A DNA stretch of 64,000 nt from Pseudoteredinibacter isoporae_A (GTDB lineage: Bacteria > Pseudomonadota > Gammaproteobacteria > Pseudomonadales > Cellvibrionaceae). The notes beneath the pieces were generated by a model. It did no database searches and was not told the DNA's origin. It was given only the letters and a program-made list of their open reading frames with translations. How positions within the stretch are numbered: the stretch's first letter is position 1; every line of letters starts with the position of its first letter. The DNA lies in NCBI RefSeq assembly GCF_040372805.1, contig NZ_BAABWJ010000001.1:372001-436000 (forward strand), written 5' to 3'. Positions 1-6,988 of this stretch are shown piece by piece. Made by a program: the position numbers and the translations under genes.

Positions 1-38
1 CCCCACTGGGTGCCTAAAATAACTACGTTCTTGCCCAT
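1..38 (-). CDS. purA: Adenylosuccinate synthetase, N-terminal fragment (cut by window edge)
   Basis: Only the first 12 codons and part of the next are in the window. The visible peptide MGKNVVILGTQW matches the highly conserved start of adenylosuccinate synthetase, which joins IMP and aspartate in the first committed step of AMP synthesis. The gene reads leftwards and starts 37 bases after the hisZ stop codon, so hisZ and purA are probably cotranscribed, as in Pseudomonas. The call rests on the short N-terminus and on gene order. Confidence 0.85.
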   Translation of the reverse strand, partial: MGKNVVILGTQW

Positions 39-75
39 GTTTTCACGCTCTTAAACTGAATAAAGCTTTACTGGC

Positions 76-1272
76 TTAGCGCCATTCAACGACTTGGTAG
101 TCGCCATTAATTAACTGCAACTGGCGATCACAAGCCAGCTCTTCCTGAATGGCTGGCTGATCCGCCAAACCACAAACAACTCTTTCGCCCTTCGCACGCA
201 GGTCTCGTATCACTTGCCATTGCTCGGGATCATCACTCGATGCAGCATAAATGCCACGCTTGAGGACAGGGCCATCGGAGATCAACTGAGCCAACTTGGT
301 CACATCCACCGCAAAGCCTGTTGCCGGACGCGCTCGACCAAACACTTCACCAATATGGTCATAACGGCCGCCATTTGCGATAGCCTGGCCAATGCCATCG
401 GCATAGGCTGCGAAAATCAAACCGGTGTGGTAGTTGTAGCCACGCACCTCGGAGAGGTCAAAATACATCTGCGTACAGGGGTAACGCTGCTCGATCACTC
501 CAGCAATAGCCTCCAGCTCATCCAGAGCGGCCAGAGCATCCTCGGACACACCGTTAAACCATTGACGGGCTTTATCGAGAACCGTCTTGTCGCCTGCCAA
601 ACGCGGCATCTGTTGGAGTAGGTCAACAAATTCAGCAGACAAGGACAGGCTTTCCAGCCATTGCTCCAGTTCTGAAATCGCTTTGTGTTGCAGCAGCTCA
701 AAAAAGGTCTCTTGCTCCTCGGTACTCAAACCGGCAGCTTCGGCTACCGCGCGGTAAATACCAACGTGACCCAGGTCGATATTGGCGGTTTCGAGCCCTG
801 CCAGCTGCAAGGTTTCCAACATCAGGGAAACCACTTCAATATCGGCATCCAATCCCGCTTCCCCAAACAGCTCCACACCCGCCTGAATCGGAGAGCGAGT
901 AGCCAGTGGGCCCTTCGGTTTGGTATGCAGCACATGTCCGGCATAGCACAGGCGATTAGGTCCCTGGCGACGAAAGCTGTGCGCGTCCATACGGGCAGTC
1001 TGCGGTGTAATATCCGCTCGAATGCCCAAGGTACGCCCACTCAACTGATCGGTCATTTTAAAGGTCAGCAGATCGAGGTCATGCCCCAAGCCAATCAGCA
1101 GGGAATCGGTGTATTCAATCAATGGGGGAATAACCTGGTCGTATCCCCAGCTGCGATAGGTATCGATCAAACGGCGACGTAAGGCTTCAATTTTTGCCGC
1201 CTCGGCGGGCAGCATTTCTTCCACGCCATCGGGCAATAACCAGCGGTCGACATTAGCCGGGCCAGTGCTCAT
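76..1272 (-). CDS. hisZ: ATP phosphoribosyltransferase regulatory subunit HisZ
   Basis: A 398-residue paralogue of histidyl-tRNA synthetase lacking tRNA-charging ability. In organisms with a short HisG it forms the HisG-HisZ complex that carries out and regulates the first step of histidine synthesis. Seen in the sequence: class II synthetase-like segments LGIRADITPQTARMDAH (about residues 82-98) and RGYNYHTG (about 280-287), plus a glycine-rich NGGRYD stretch; there is no anticodon-binding domain of the HisRS type. Length fits HisZ rather than HisRS. It lies between hflC and purA, the usual place in Pseudomonas-like genomes. Its presence predicts a short-form HisG elsewhere in the genome. 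Confidence 0.93.
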   Translation of the reverse strand: MSTGPANVDRWLLPDGVEEMLPAEAAKIEALRRRLIDTYRSWGYDQVIPPLIEYTDSLLIGLGHDLDLLTFKMTDQLSGRTLGIRADITPQTARMDAHSFRRQGPNRLCYAGHVLHTKPKGPLATRSPIQAGVELFGEAGLDADIEVVSLMLETLQLAGLETANIDLGHVGIYRAVAEAAGLSTEEQETFFELLQHKAISELEQWLESLSLSAEFVDLLQQMPRLAGDKTVLDKARQWFNGVSEDALAALDELEAIAGVIEQRYPCTQMYFDLSEVRGYNYHTGLIFAAYADGIGQAIANGGRYDHIGEVFGRARPATGFAVDVTKLAQLISDGPVLKRGIYAASSDDPEQWQVIRDLRAKGERVVCGLADQPAIQEELACDRQLQLINGDYQVVEWR

Positions 1273-1294
1273 GGTGACAATCCTTCACGTTTAA

Positions 1295-1471
1295 TTAATC
1301 AGGTACATTGAGGCCTGCCAAATCACGCGGCAGACCTGCTACACGAATGTGTGAATCGTTCACCTGTGCCTTTGTACGACCAGGCGGCGCTTTCGGTGGG
1401 AGTACAGAAACGGGATCACCCTTTCTAGCACGGTTAAGCAGATACAGGGCCTGGCCCCAATCCTCCCACAT
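1295..1471 (-). CDS. Possible small hypothetical protein (58 aa)
   Basis: An ATG preceded by GAAGAG nine bases upstream opens a 58-codon frame beginning MWEDWGQALYLLNRARKG and ending LAGLNVPD. Codon choice (many CTG, CGT, GTT and GAT) resembles the neighbouring genes. The frame stays open further upstream, but that extension would translate straight through the hflC terminator hairpin, so the internal ATG is the more sensible start. It reads towards hisZ, ending 22 bases before the hisZ start. I do not recognise the family; it could also be a chance frame. Confidence 0.35.
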   Translation of the reverse strand: MWEDWGQALYLLNRARKGDPVSVLPPKAPPGRTKAQVNDSHIRVAGLPRDLAGLNVPD

Positions 1472-1529
1472 GCGAACGTTCTCTTCACTGGGCTCATGCC
1501 CAAACACAACAAGGCCGAAGCCCACACAC

Positions 1530-1557
1530 AAAAAAACCGGAGCTAGCCCCGGTTTTT
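1530..1557 (-). terminator. Rho-independent terminator after hflC
   Basis: On the minus strand AAAAACCGG is followed by an 8-base loop region and CCGGTTTTT, running into a tract of seven T residues. The stem can extend inwards through a G-T pair. It lies about 80 bases beyond the hflC stop codon and probably ends the hflK-hflC transcript. The A-rich left side means it could also act in the plus direction. Confidence 0.8.
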
Positions 1558-1634
1558 CTGATTTTACCATTTTCTTCACGGTGGAAAACAGCCCCTAAAG
1601 GCCATTTCCTGCCGGTCAACGGTGTATTTCAGGT

Positions 1635-2516
1635 CTACTTGTCAGATTTACCTTTGGAATCATTCAAGTAGCGGAAGAAATCGCTGTTGGGATCCACCAA
1701 CAACATGTCTTCACGACCTTTAAAAGAGTTCTTATAAGCATTCAAACTGCGCACAAAAGAGTAGAACTCAGGATCACGATTGTATGCATCCGCATAAATA
1801 CCAGCAGCCTCAGCGTCGCCATCACCACGAATCAATTCAGACTCACGATAGGCTTCAGCTTCGAGTACGGCCTTCTGACGATCCGCATCGGCACGAATAA
1901 CTTCAGCCTGCTCACGACCCTTTGCTCGATAATCGCGAGCTTCTTTCTCACGCTCTGAGGTCATACGGTCATAGACCGAGCCACTGACATCATCAGGTAG
2001 ATCAATCTTCTTGACCCGCACATCGACCAATTCAACACCAATTTCTTTTTTGGTGATTTCGGTGAGATTACGCGTCAGGTCCGCCATCAGCTCATCACGC
2101 TCACCACTGACCACCTCCTGCAAAGAACGGCCACCAAACTGGTTACGCAAACCTTCGTTTACACGCTGGCTCAGAAGGCGTACCGCAGTGCGCTCTTCAC
2201 CTGAGGTTGCTTGATAGTAAATACCCACATCGGTGATACGCCATTTGGCAAAAGAGTCCACCATCAAGGCTTTTTTCTCAATCGTAAAAATCCGCTCTGG
2301 CGGTGAATCCAAAGTTAGAACCCGGCCATCAAAACGACGAATATTGTTCACGAAAGGAATTTTAAAGCCCAAACCTGGCTGCAAGTCATCCTTTTCGATC
2401 GCACCAAAGCGCAGCATTACCGCACGCTCAGTCTCATTGATGATGTATAAGCTGCTGGACCCAACCAACAGCAATACGCCCATTAGCAATAGGCCAAATA
2501 AGGTTTTAGTCGTCAT
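1635..2516 (-). CDS. hflC: Protease modulator HflC
   Basis: A 293-residue SPFH/band-7 membrane protein that with HflK forms a large periplasmic complex around the FtsH protease and modulates its action on membrane proteins. The N-terminus holds one membrane segment (about residues 7-26: LLLMGVLLLVGSSSLYII). It is followed by the band-7 domain starting at NETERAVMLRFG and a charged helical region rich in Glu, Arg and Ala (about 180-245). The start codon overlaps the hflK stop by one base (TAATG), typical of translational coupling. Length and order match the family closely. Confidence 0.95.
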   Translation of the reverse strand: MTTKTLFGLLLMGVLLLVGSSSLYIINETERAVMLRFGAIEKDDLQPGLGFKIPFVNNIRRFDGRVLTLDSPPERIFTIEKKALMVDSFAKWRITDVGIYYQATSGEERTAVRLLSQRVNEGLRNQFGGRSLQEVVSGERDELMADLTRNLTEITKKEIGVELVDVRVKKIDLPDDVSGSVYDRMTSEREKEARDYRAKGREQAEVIRADADRQKAVLEAEAYRESELIRGDGDAEAAGIYADAYNRDPEFYSFVRSLNAYKNSFKGREDMLLVDPNSDFFRYLNDSKGKSDK

Positions 2517-3670
2517 TAGCGTACCTCCCGGCGACGATTGGCGGCTGCGTCACGACGCAACTCGTCAATTACTCGACTCTTAATATCGCGAACGACATCC
2601 GGCGAAACTACCTGACTGGACGGATAGCTGGTACCGGGCCTGGCGATCTTATCCAGTGGTAAATACAACATATTGTTACCGCCTTCGACATCGATCATCA
2701 CCTTGGAAGAACGGGACATTACCTGCTCCACAGCATCCAGATACATCCGTTCGCGAGTCACTTCAGGGGCCTTCTGATATTCCACCAGCAAGTCGGTAAA
2801 GCGCTCAGCCTCACCCTTAGCACGACTGACCACTTCGGCCTGATAGGCATTTGCTTCTTCGACCATACGCTGTGCTTTACCACGCGCTTCCGGAATAATG
2901 CCGTTGGCGTAAGCCTGGGCTTCGTTCTCAGTCCGGGTCTTATCCTCACGGGCCTTGATCACATCATCGAAGGCATCCTGGACTTCACGTGGAGGCTCTA
3001 CGCCCTCCATGTTCACTTTGCTCACCAAAATACCGGTCTGGTAGTTATCCAGATATTCCTGCAAGCGTAATTGCACGTCTTGCGCGATTTTCTCTCGCCC
3101 AACCGTCAAAACGTCATCCATTCGAGAGGAACCAACAACATGACGCAAAGCAGAGTCTGTCGCCTGAACCAAGGTGCCATCAGGGTTGCGAACGCGAAGT
3201 GTGTAATCCACCGGATTGGCAATGTTGTATTGCACAGACAGGTCAACCTGAACGATATTCTCATCCTTGGTCAACATAGAGGACTGTGCCGAATGAACAC
3301 GCTGCTTGGTGACATTAACGATCAAAACTTGATCAATCAGCGCAGGCGCAAATTTCAAACCAGGCTCAAGAGTGCGATTGTATTCACCCAAGCGAAGCAC
3401 AACACCGCGCTCCTGCTCATCGATCTGATAGAAACTCTGGACGATGTAAAACACACCCAAAACAATAAAGATCAACATGAACGGAAGGCCAGAACCCTTG
3501 CTGCCGGAGTTCTTACCGCCACCATTGCCAAACAGGTTATCTAGGCGATCCTGAACCTTTTTGAACACCTCATCCAAATCTGGCGGGCCTTCATTATTAT
3601 TGCCACCGCCGCGGTTTCCACCACCGCCCCATGGGTCTTTATTGTTTCCACCCGGCTCATTCCAGGCCAT
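2516..3670 (-). CDS. hflK: Protease modulator HflK
   Basis: Partner of HflC in the FtsH-modulating membrane complex. I chose the ATG that gives MAWNEPGGNNKDPWGG, the standard HflK opening; it is preceded by GGAGAAAATCT, a good ribosome-binding site, and the protein is then 384 residues. An upstream in-frame extension of 18 codons is unlikely to be translated. Features in order: a Gly/Asn-rich cytoplasmic tail (about 1-62), one membrane segment (about 63-81), the band-7 domain beginning DEQERGVVLRLGEY, and a helical region with long Ala/Glu/Arg runs. It is separated from hflX by about 145 bases that probably contain its own promoter. Confidence 0.95.
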   Translation of the reverse strand: MAWNEPGGNNKDPWGGGGNRGGGNNNEGPPDLDEVFKKVQDRLDNLFGNGGGKNSGSKGSGLPFMLIFIVLGVFYIVQSFYQIDEQERGVVLRLGEYNRTLEPGLKFAPALIDQVLIVNVTKQRVHSAQSSMLTKDENIVQVDLSVQYNIANPVDYTLRVRNPDGTLVQATDSALRHVVGSSRMDDVLTVGREKIAQDVQLRLQEYLDNYQTGILVSKVNMEGVEPPREVQDAFDDVIKAREDKTRTENEAQAYANGIIPEARGKAQRMVEEANAYQAEVVSRAKGEAERFTDLLVEYQKAPEVTRERMYLDAVEQVMSRSSKVMIDVEGGNNMLYLPLDKIARPGTSYPSSQVVSPDVVRDIKSRVIDELRRDAAANRRREVR

Positions 3671-3815
3671 AGATTTTCTCCAGTCAAAAGGCAGCAGTAC
3701 TACCCGTGAATTGTTATAAATCAATATAAGGCTGATGCGCTATTTTACAAGCAAACTTACGCAACTTAATAGCCAAGCCAACAGGCATTTTAAGGCAACC
3801 AGCGCACGAAACGCC

Positions 3816-5129
3816 TTAATGCTTGGCGTCGCCAATGTGGGGCACATCCGCCTCTTTCAGCTTTTCCGACGCCAGAATTCGCCGGAAATCACTGCGAGGC
3901 AACCGTAACTCAAGGCGCATGTCCCCAACTTCGTCATAACTTTCATTGATAACGGCGTTGTTTGCATAAAAACGAGAGCGCAAACGACCACTCGCCGCTT
4001 GCTCGACGCCTGCCATAGAAAACACATCGTGAATCATGTCTCGCCCGACGCGCTCGGCAATGGCTTGCCGTAATAAATCCACACCCTCACCACTGTGGGC
4101 CGACAACCAAACCGCCACGGGTCGATTTTGATCATCTCGATCAATTCTCGGTTCTAACCCCAGCAGATCGATTTTATTCATGATGTTCAGTGCCGGAATA
4201 TCACCCGCACCAATTTCATCCAGCACTTCAGTCACGGCTTCAATATTACGATCCCGCTCTTCGGCTGCAGCATCGATTACGTGCAATAACAAATCGGCAT
4301 TGGACGCCTCTTCCAAGGTGGCGCGAAATGCTTCAACCAATTTATGCGGGAGATGTGAAATAAACCCGACCGTATCGGCCAGCACGGCACCGCCAACACC
4401 ATCGAGCTCAACCCGGCGCATTGTCGGGTCAAGCGTCGCAAAAAGTTGGTCCTGAGCATACACTCCAGCCTCAGTGATGATATTGAACAAGGAGGACTTG
4501 CCGGCATTGGTGTACCCCACCAATGACAGGGTCGGCAGGTCGGCACGCTGCCGAGACCGTCGCCCCTGATCACGCTGCTTGCGCACTTTTTCCAGCCGCT
4601 TTTCAATCGTGCTGATGCGTCCGCGCAACAGGCGGCGGTCGCTTTCCAACTGGGTTTCACCCGGGCCACGCAGACCAATACCGCCTTTTTGCCGCTCAAG
4701 GTGCGTCCAACCGCGAATCAGGCGGGTAGACATATGGCGCAGCTGAGCCAACTCAACTTGCAATTTACCTTCATGGGTACGGGCACGCTGGGCAAAAATA
4801 TCCAGAATCAATCCAGTGCGATCCAGAACCCGGCATTCGAGCTCTTTTTCCAGATTGCGTTCCTGGCTGGGGCTCAACACATGGTTGAAAATAACCAGTT
4901 GGGCACCGTGCAGCTGCACCGTCTGCTTGAGTTCCTCAAGCTTGCCGCTGCCAATAAAGTAATTAGGGGTGGGACTGTGACGATGCCCGGTCATAAAAGC
5001 GACGGGGTCTCCACCGGCCGAGAGCACAAGCTCTTCGAATTCGCGGGGATCGTCTGAATCTTCACTGCGAGAGAGATCCAGGTGAACCAAAACCGCCAGT
5101 TCACCCGAATCAGGTCGATCAAAAAACAA
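3816..5129 (-). CDS. hflX: Ribosome-associated GTPase HflX
   Basis: A 437-residue GTPase that binds the large ribosomal subunit and splits stalled ribosomes under stress. An N-terminal HflX domain (about 1-190, with GGIGLRGPGETQLE at 149-162) precedes a Ras-like G domain with G1 GYTNAGKS (205-212), G3 DTVGF (252-256) and a later NKID. The start codon is TTG: it gives MFFDRPDSGELAVLVHLDL, which aligns with the MFF start of Pseudomonas HflX, and no better ATG lies nearby. The gene begins 16 bases beyond the hfq stop, in the conserved miaA-hfq-hflX order. Confidence 0.94.
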   Translation of the reverse strand: MFFDRPDSGELAVLVHLDLSRSEDSDDPREFEELVLSAGGDPVAFMTGHRHSPTPNYFIGSGKLEELKQTVQLHGAQLVIFNHVLSPSQERNLEKELECRVLDRTGLILDIFAQRARTHEGKLQVELAQLRHMSTRLIRGWTHLERQKGGIGLRGPGETQLESDRRLLRGRISTIEKRLEKVRKQRDQGRRSRQRADLPTLSLVGYTNAGKSSLFNIITEAGVYAQDQLFATLDPTMRRVELDGVGGAVLADTVGFISHLPHKLVEAFRATLEEASNADLLLHVIDAAAEERDRNIEAVTEVLDEIGAGDIPALNIMNKIDLLGLEPRIDRDDQNRPVAVWLSAHSGEGVDLLRQAIAERVGRDMIHDVFSMAGVEQAASGRLRSRFYANNAVINESYDEVGDMRLELRLPRSDFRRILASEKLKEADVPHIGDAKH

Positions 5130-5145
5130 GGTTACCCTCTATTGA

Positions 5146-5397
5146 TTAACCTTCTTCGCCTTCACCTGCTGCTGGATTCAACATAGGTACACGTACAGGG
5201 CGAGAAGGAACAACCGTAGAAATTGCGTGTTTATAAACCATTTGGCTAACAGTGTTTTTCAACAGCACCACGAACTGGTCGAATGACTCAACCTGGCCCT
5301 GAAGCTTAATACCGTTTACCAAATAAATGGACACTGGAATGCGCTCTTTACGTAGCACATTCAGGTAAGGGTCTTGTAGGCTATGCCCCTTTGACAT
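5146..5397 (-). CDS. hfq: RNA-binding protein Hfq
   Basis: An 83-residue Sm-like RNA chaperone that forms a hexamer and pairs small RNAs with mRNA targets. The conserved N-terminus MSKGHSLQDPYLNVLRKERI, the Sm1 segment (VSIYLVNGIKLQGQVESFDQ) and the Sm2 signature YKHAIST are all present. The C-terminal tail is short, as in Pseudomonas rather than in E. coli. AGGAGAA lies just upstream of the ATG. It sits between miaA and hflX; an imperfect hairpin in the gap after miaA is listed separately. Confidence 0.97.
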   Translation of the reverse strand: MSKGHSLQDPYLNVLRKERIPVSIYLVNGIKLQGQVESFDQFVVLLKNTVSQMVYKHAISTVVPSRPVRVPMLNPAAGEGEEG

Positions 5398-5497
5398 TGT
5401 TATTCTCCTTAAAAATAAGCAAAAAAACTTCCTGCAAAAACACTCTCTAGAGCCAAATATAGCTGGGGACGACTCTGAAGAGGCAGAAACAAGCGTA

Positions 5498-5521
5498 ATA
5501 AAGGGCTCAAATGAGGCCTTT
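5498..5521. repeat. Imperfect inverted repeat between miaA and hfq
   Basis: AAAGG-G-CTCA-AA-TGAG-G-CCTTT forms a stem with a single G-G mismatch and a two-base loop. There is no long T tract on the minus-strand side, so it is not a strong terminator; it may weaken read-through from miaA or stabilise the hfq leader. The role is inferred. Confidence 0.35.
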
Positions 5522-5538
5522 TACAACTGACCTACCTA

Positions 5539-6537
5539 TTATATGTCGTTTCGGCCAATAAATCCCATCGCTTGGGAGATAATTTCATCTTCCGGTAATA
5601 TTTGCCCATTTTCTTTGTCAATGTAGACCCAATTTAGTTCAGACCACCCTCTCAACCAGGTTAACTGGCGCTTGGCCAGTTGGCGTGTCGCCACAATAGC
5701 TTTTTCAACAGCCTCATCCAAACCCAATTCACCATCGAGATGTTGCCAGATCTGGCGATACCCAACCGCTCGTACGGAAGGCAGGGCAACATGCAAATCT
5801 GGACGACAATGCATGGCTTTCACTTCTTCCAGCAAACCCTGATCAATCATGGCGTGGTAGCGTTGTTCAATACGGCGGTGCAATAAGGCTCGATCATGGG
5901 GAGCAATGGCCATTTGCAGAACACAATAGCGATCCGCAAAACCCTCACGTCTCTCGGCTTGCTGCTGACGACGCAATTCCGTCATGGTTCGCCCACTGGA
6001 GCGATACACCTCCAGGGCCCGACTTAATCGCTGGGAGTGATTAGGGTGGATCGCAGCCGCGCTGTCAGGATCAACCTTGGCCAACTCGGCATGGACAGCC
6101 GGCCAACCGTCCTTTTCCGCCAGTTGCTCAATCCCCAACCGAATGCTCGGGTCCGCCGCCGGCATATCAGCCATGCCGTCCAAGAGCGCCTTGAAATAGA
6201 GCATGGTGCCACCGACCAGCAAAGGGGTGTTACCCCGAGCCAGAATGCCGTCGACTAATGCTTCCGCATCGCTTTTGAAATCGGCTGCACTGTAGGGCTC
6301 AGCAGGATCTCGAACGTCGATCAGATGATGAGGGACCTGTGCCAACTCCTCGGCATTGGGCTTGGCCGAGCCGATATCCATGCCCCGGTAAACCAGCGCC
6401 GAATCGACGCTGATGATTTCAACAGGGAGGCGTTTGGCAATCTCGAGGGCCAGGGCAGTTTTGCCCGACGCCGTCGGGCCAAGCAGGAATATTACGTTAG
6501 GCAGCTCACGCTCGCCTGTGGATGTCGATACAGTCAT
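5539..6537 (-). CDS. miaA: tRNA dimethylallyltransferase MiaA
   Basis: Adds the dimethylallyl group to A37 of tRNAs that read codons starting with U. The P-loop GPTASGKT lies at about residues 20-27, followed by the DSALVYRGMDIGSAKP segment that is hallmark for MiaA. The ATG giving MTVSTSTGERELPN is preferred: it places the P-loop at the usual distance and gives 332 residues; the frame is open for 22 more codons upstream with no sign of conservation. It heads the miaA-hfq-hflX order. Its usual upstream neighbour mutL is separated from it by an inserted plus-strand gene. Confidence 0.94.
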   Translation of the reverse strand: MTVSTSTGERELPNVIFLLGPTASGKTALALEIAKRLPVEIISVDSALVYRGMDIGSAKPNAEELAQVPHHLIDVRDPAEPYSAADFKSDAEALVDGILARGNTPLLVGGTMLYFKALLDGMADMPAADPSIRLGIEQLAEKDGWPAVHAELAKVDPDSAAAIHPNHSQRLSRALEVYRSSGRTMTELRRQQQAERREGFADRYCVLQMAIAPHDRALLHRRIEQRYHAMIDQGLLEEVKAMHCRPDLHVALPSVRAVGYRQIWQHLDGELGLDEAVEKAIVATRQLAKRQLTWLRGWSELNWVYIDKENGQILPEDEIISQAMGFIGRNDI

Positions 6538-6988
6538 GTCCGCAGTATAACGATGATTCAAAAGATTCTCTCGGGCATATTTATTTGTGCAAATACTGGA
6601 CACCTAAAACTTAATAACCAGATAACTTGAGCCAAAAATCCCACAGTAAGCATGACAAGCTTTCCAATTTTGAACAGTTCCCCATAAATTAGTTTGTTAT
6701 TCAGGGATAATCGGCCCTTCTGGCTTCAAGCATTGAAAAAAGCCATTAACATTGAGCTAGGTTTTACGATAAACAACACGGATGCCTTTATTCGAGACTA
6801 TGCTTATTTGGGTGGCAGAGAAGTTCTATAGAAGGATAGGGATAAACTGGATGTTTTTGTCACCAGGCCTTCCTCCCACACCCAAGCACAGGCGACCAGA
6901 CTGCGATTCCACATCATCGGTAACAATGTGCCCCTACCTACGCATGGCGACAGAAAGGCAGCAGCAAGAACATAAGGCGAGTGTATAA
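6538..6988. other. Intergenic region between miaA and the GGDEF-EAL gene
   Basis: A 450-base divergent spacer, AT-rich in its left half. It must hold the miaA promoter (leftward) and the promoter of the GGDEF-EAL gene (rightward). I see a GATAAT at 6705-6710 and TTGAAA at 6733-6738 but no pair with proper spacing. A 68-codon open frame (6782-6988) that ends exactly at the next start codon shows no conserved features. Confidence 0.4.

Larger units (their letters stand above)
1273..1634. other. Intergenic region between hflC and hisZ
   Basis: Many relatives carry a small DUF2065 membrane protein gene between hflC and hisZ; I see no such gene here. The region holds a strong terminator just after hflC (1530-1557) and a possible small coding sequence (1295-1471), both described separately. 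The promoter for hisZ-purA should lie between the terminator and hisZ, but I could not pick out convincing -35 and -10 boxes. Confidence 0.5.

Noticed and set aside
6782..6988. 68-codon plus-strand frame ending exactly at the GGDEF-EAL start codon
   Set aside because: No ribosome-binding site, no family resemblance and no coding signature; it falls in the leader of the next gene.
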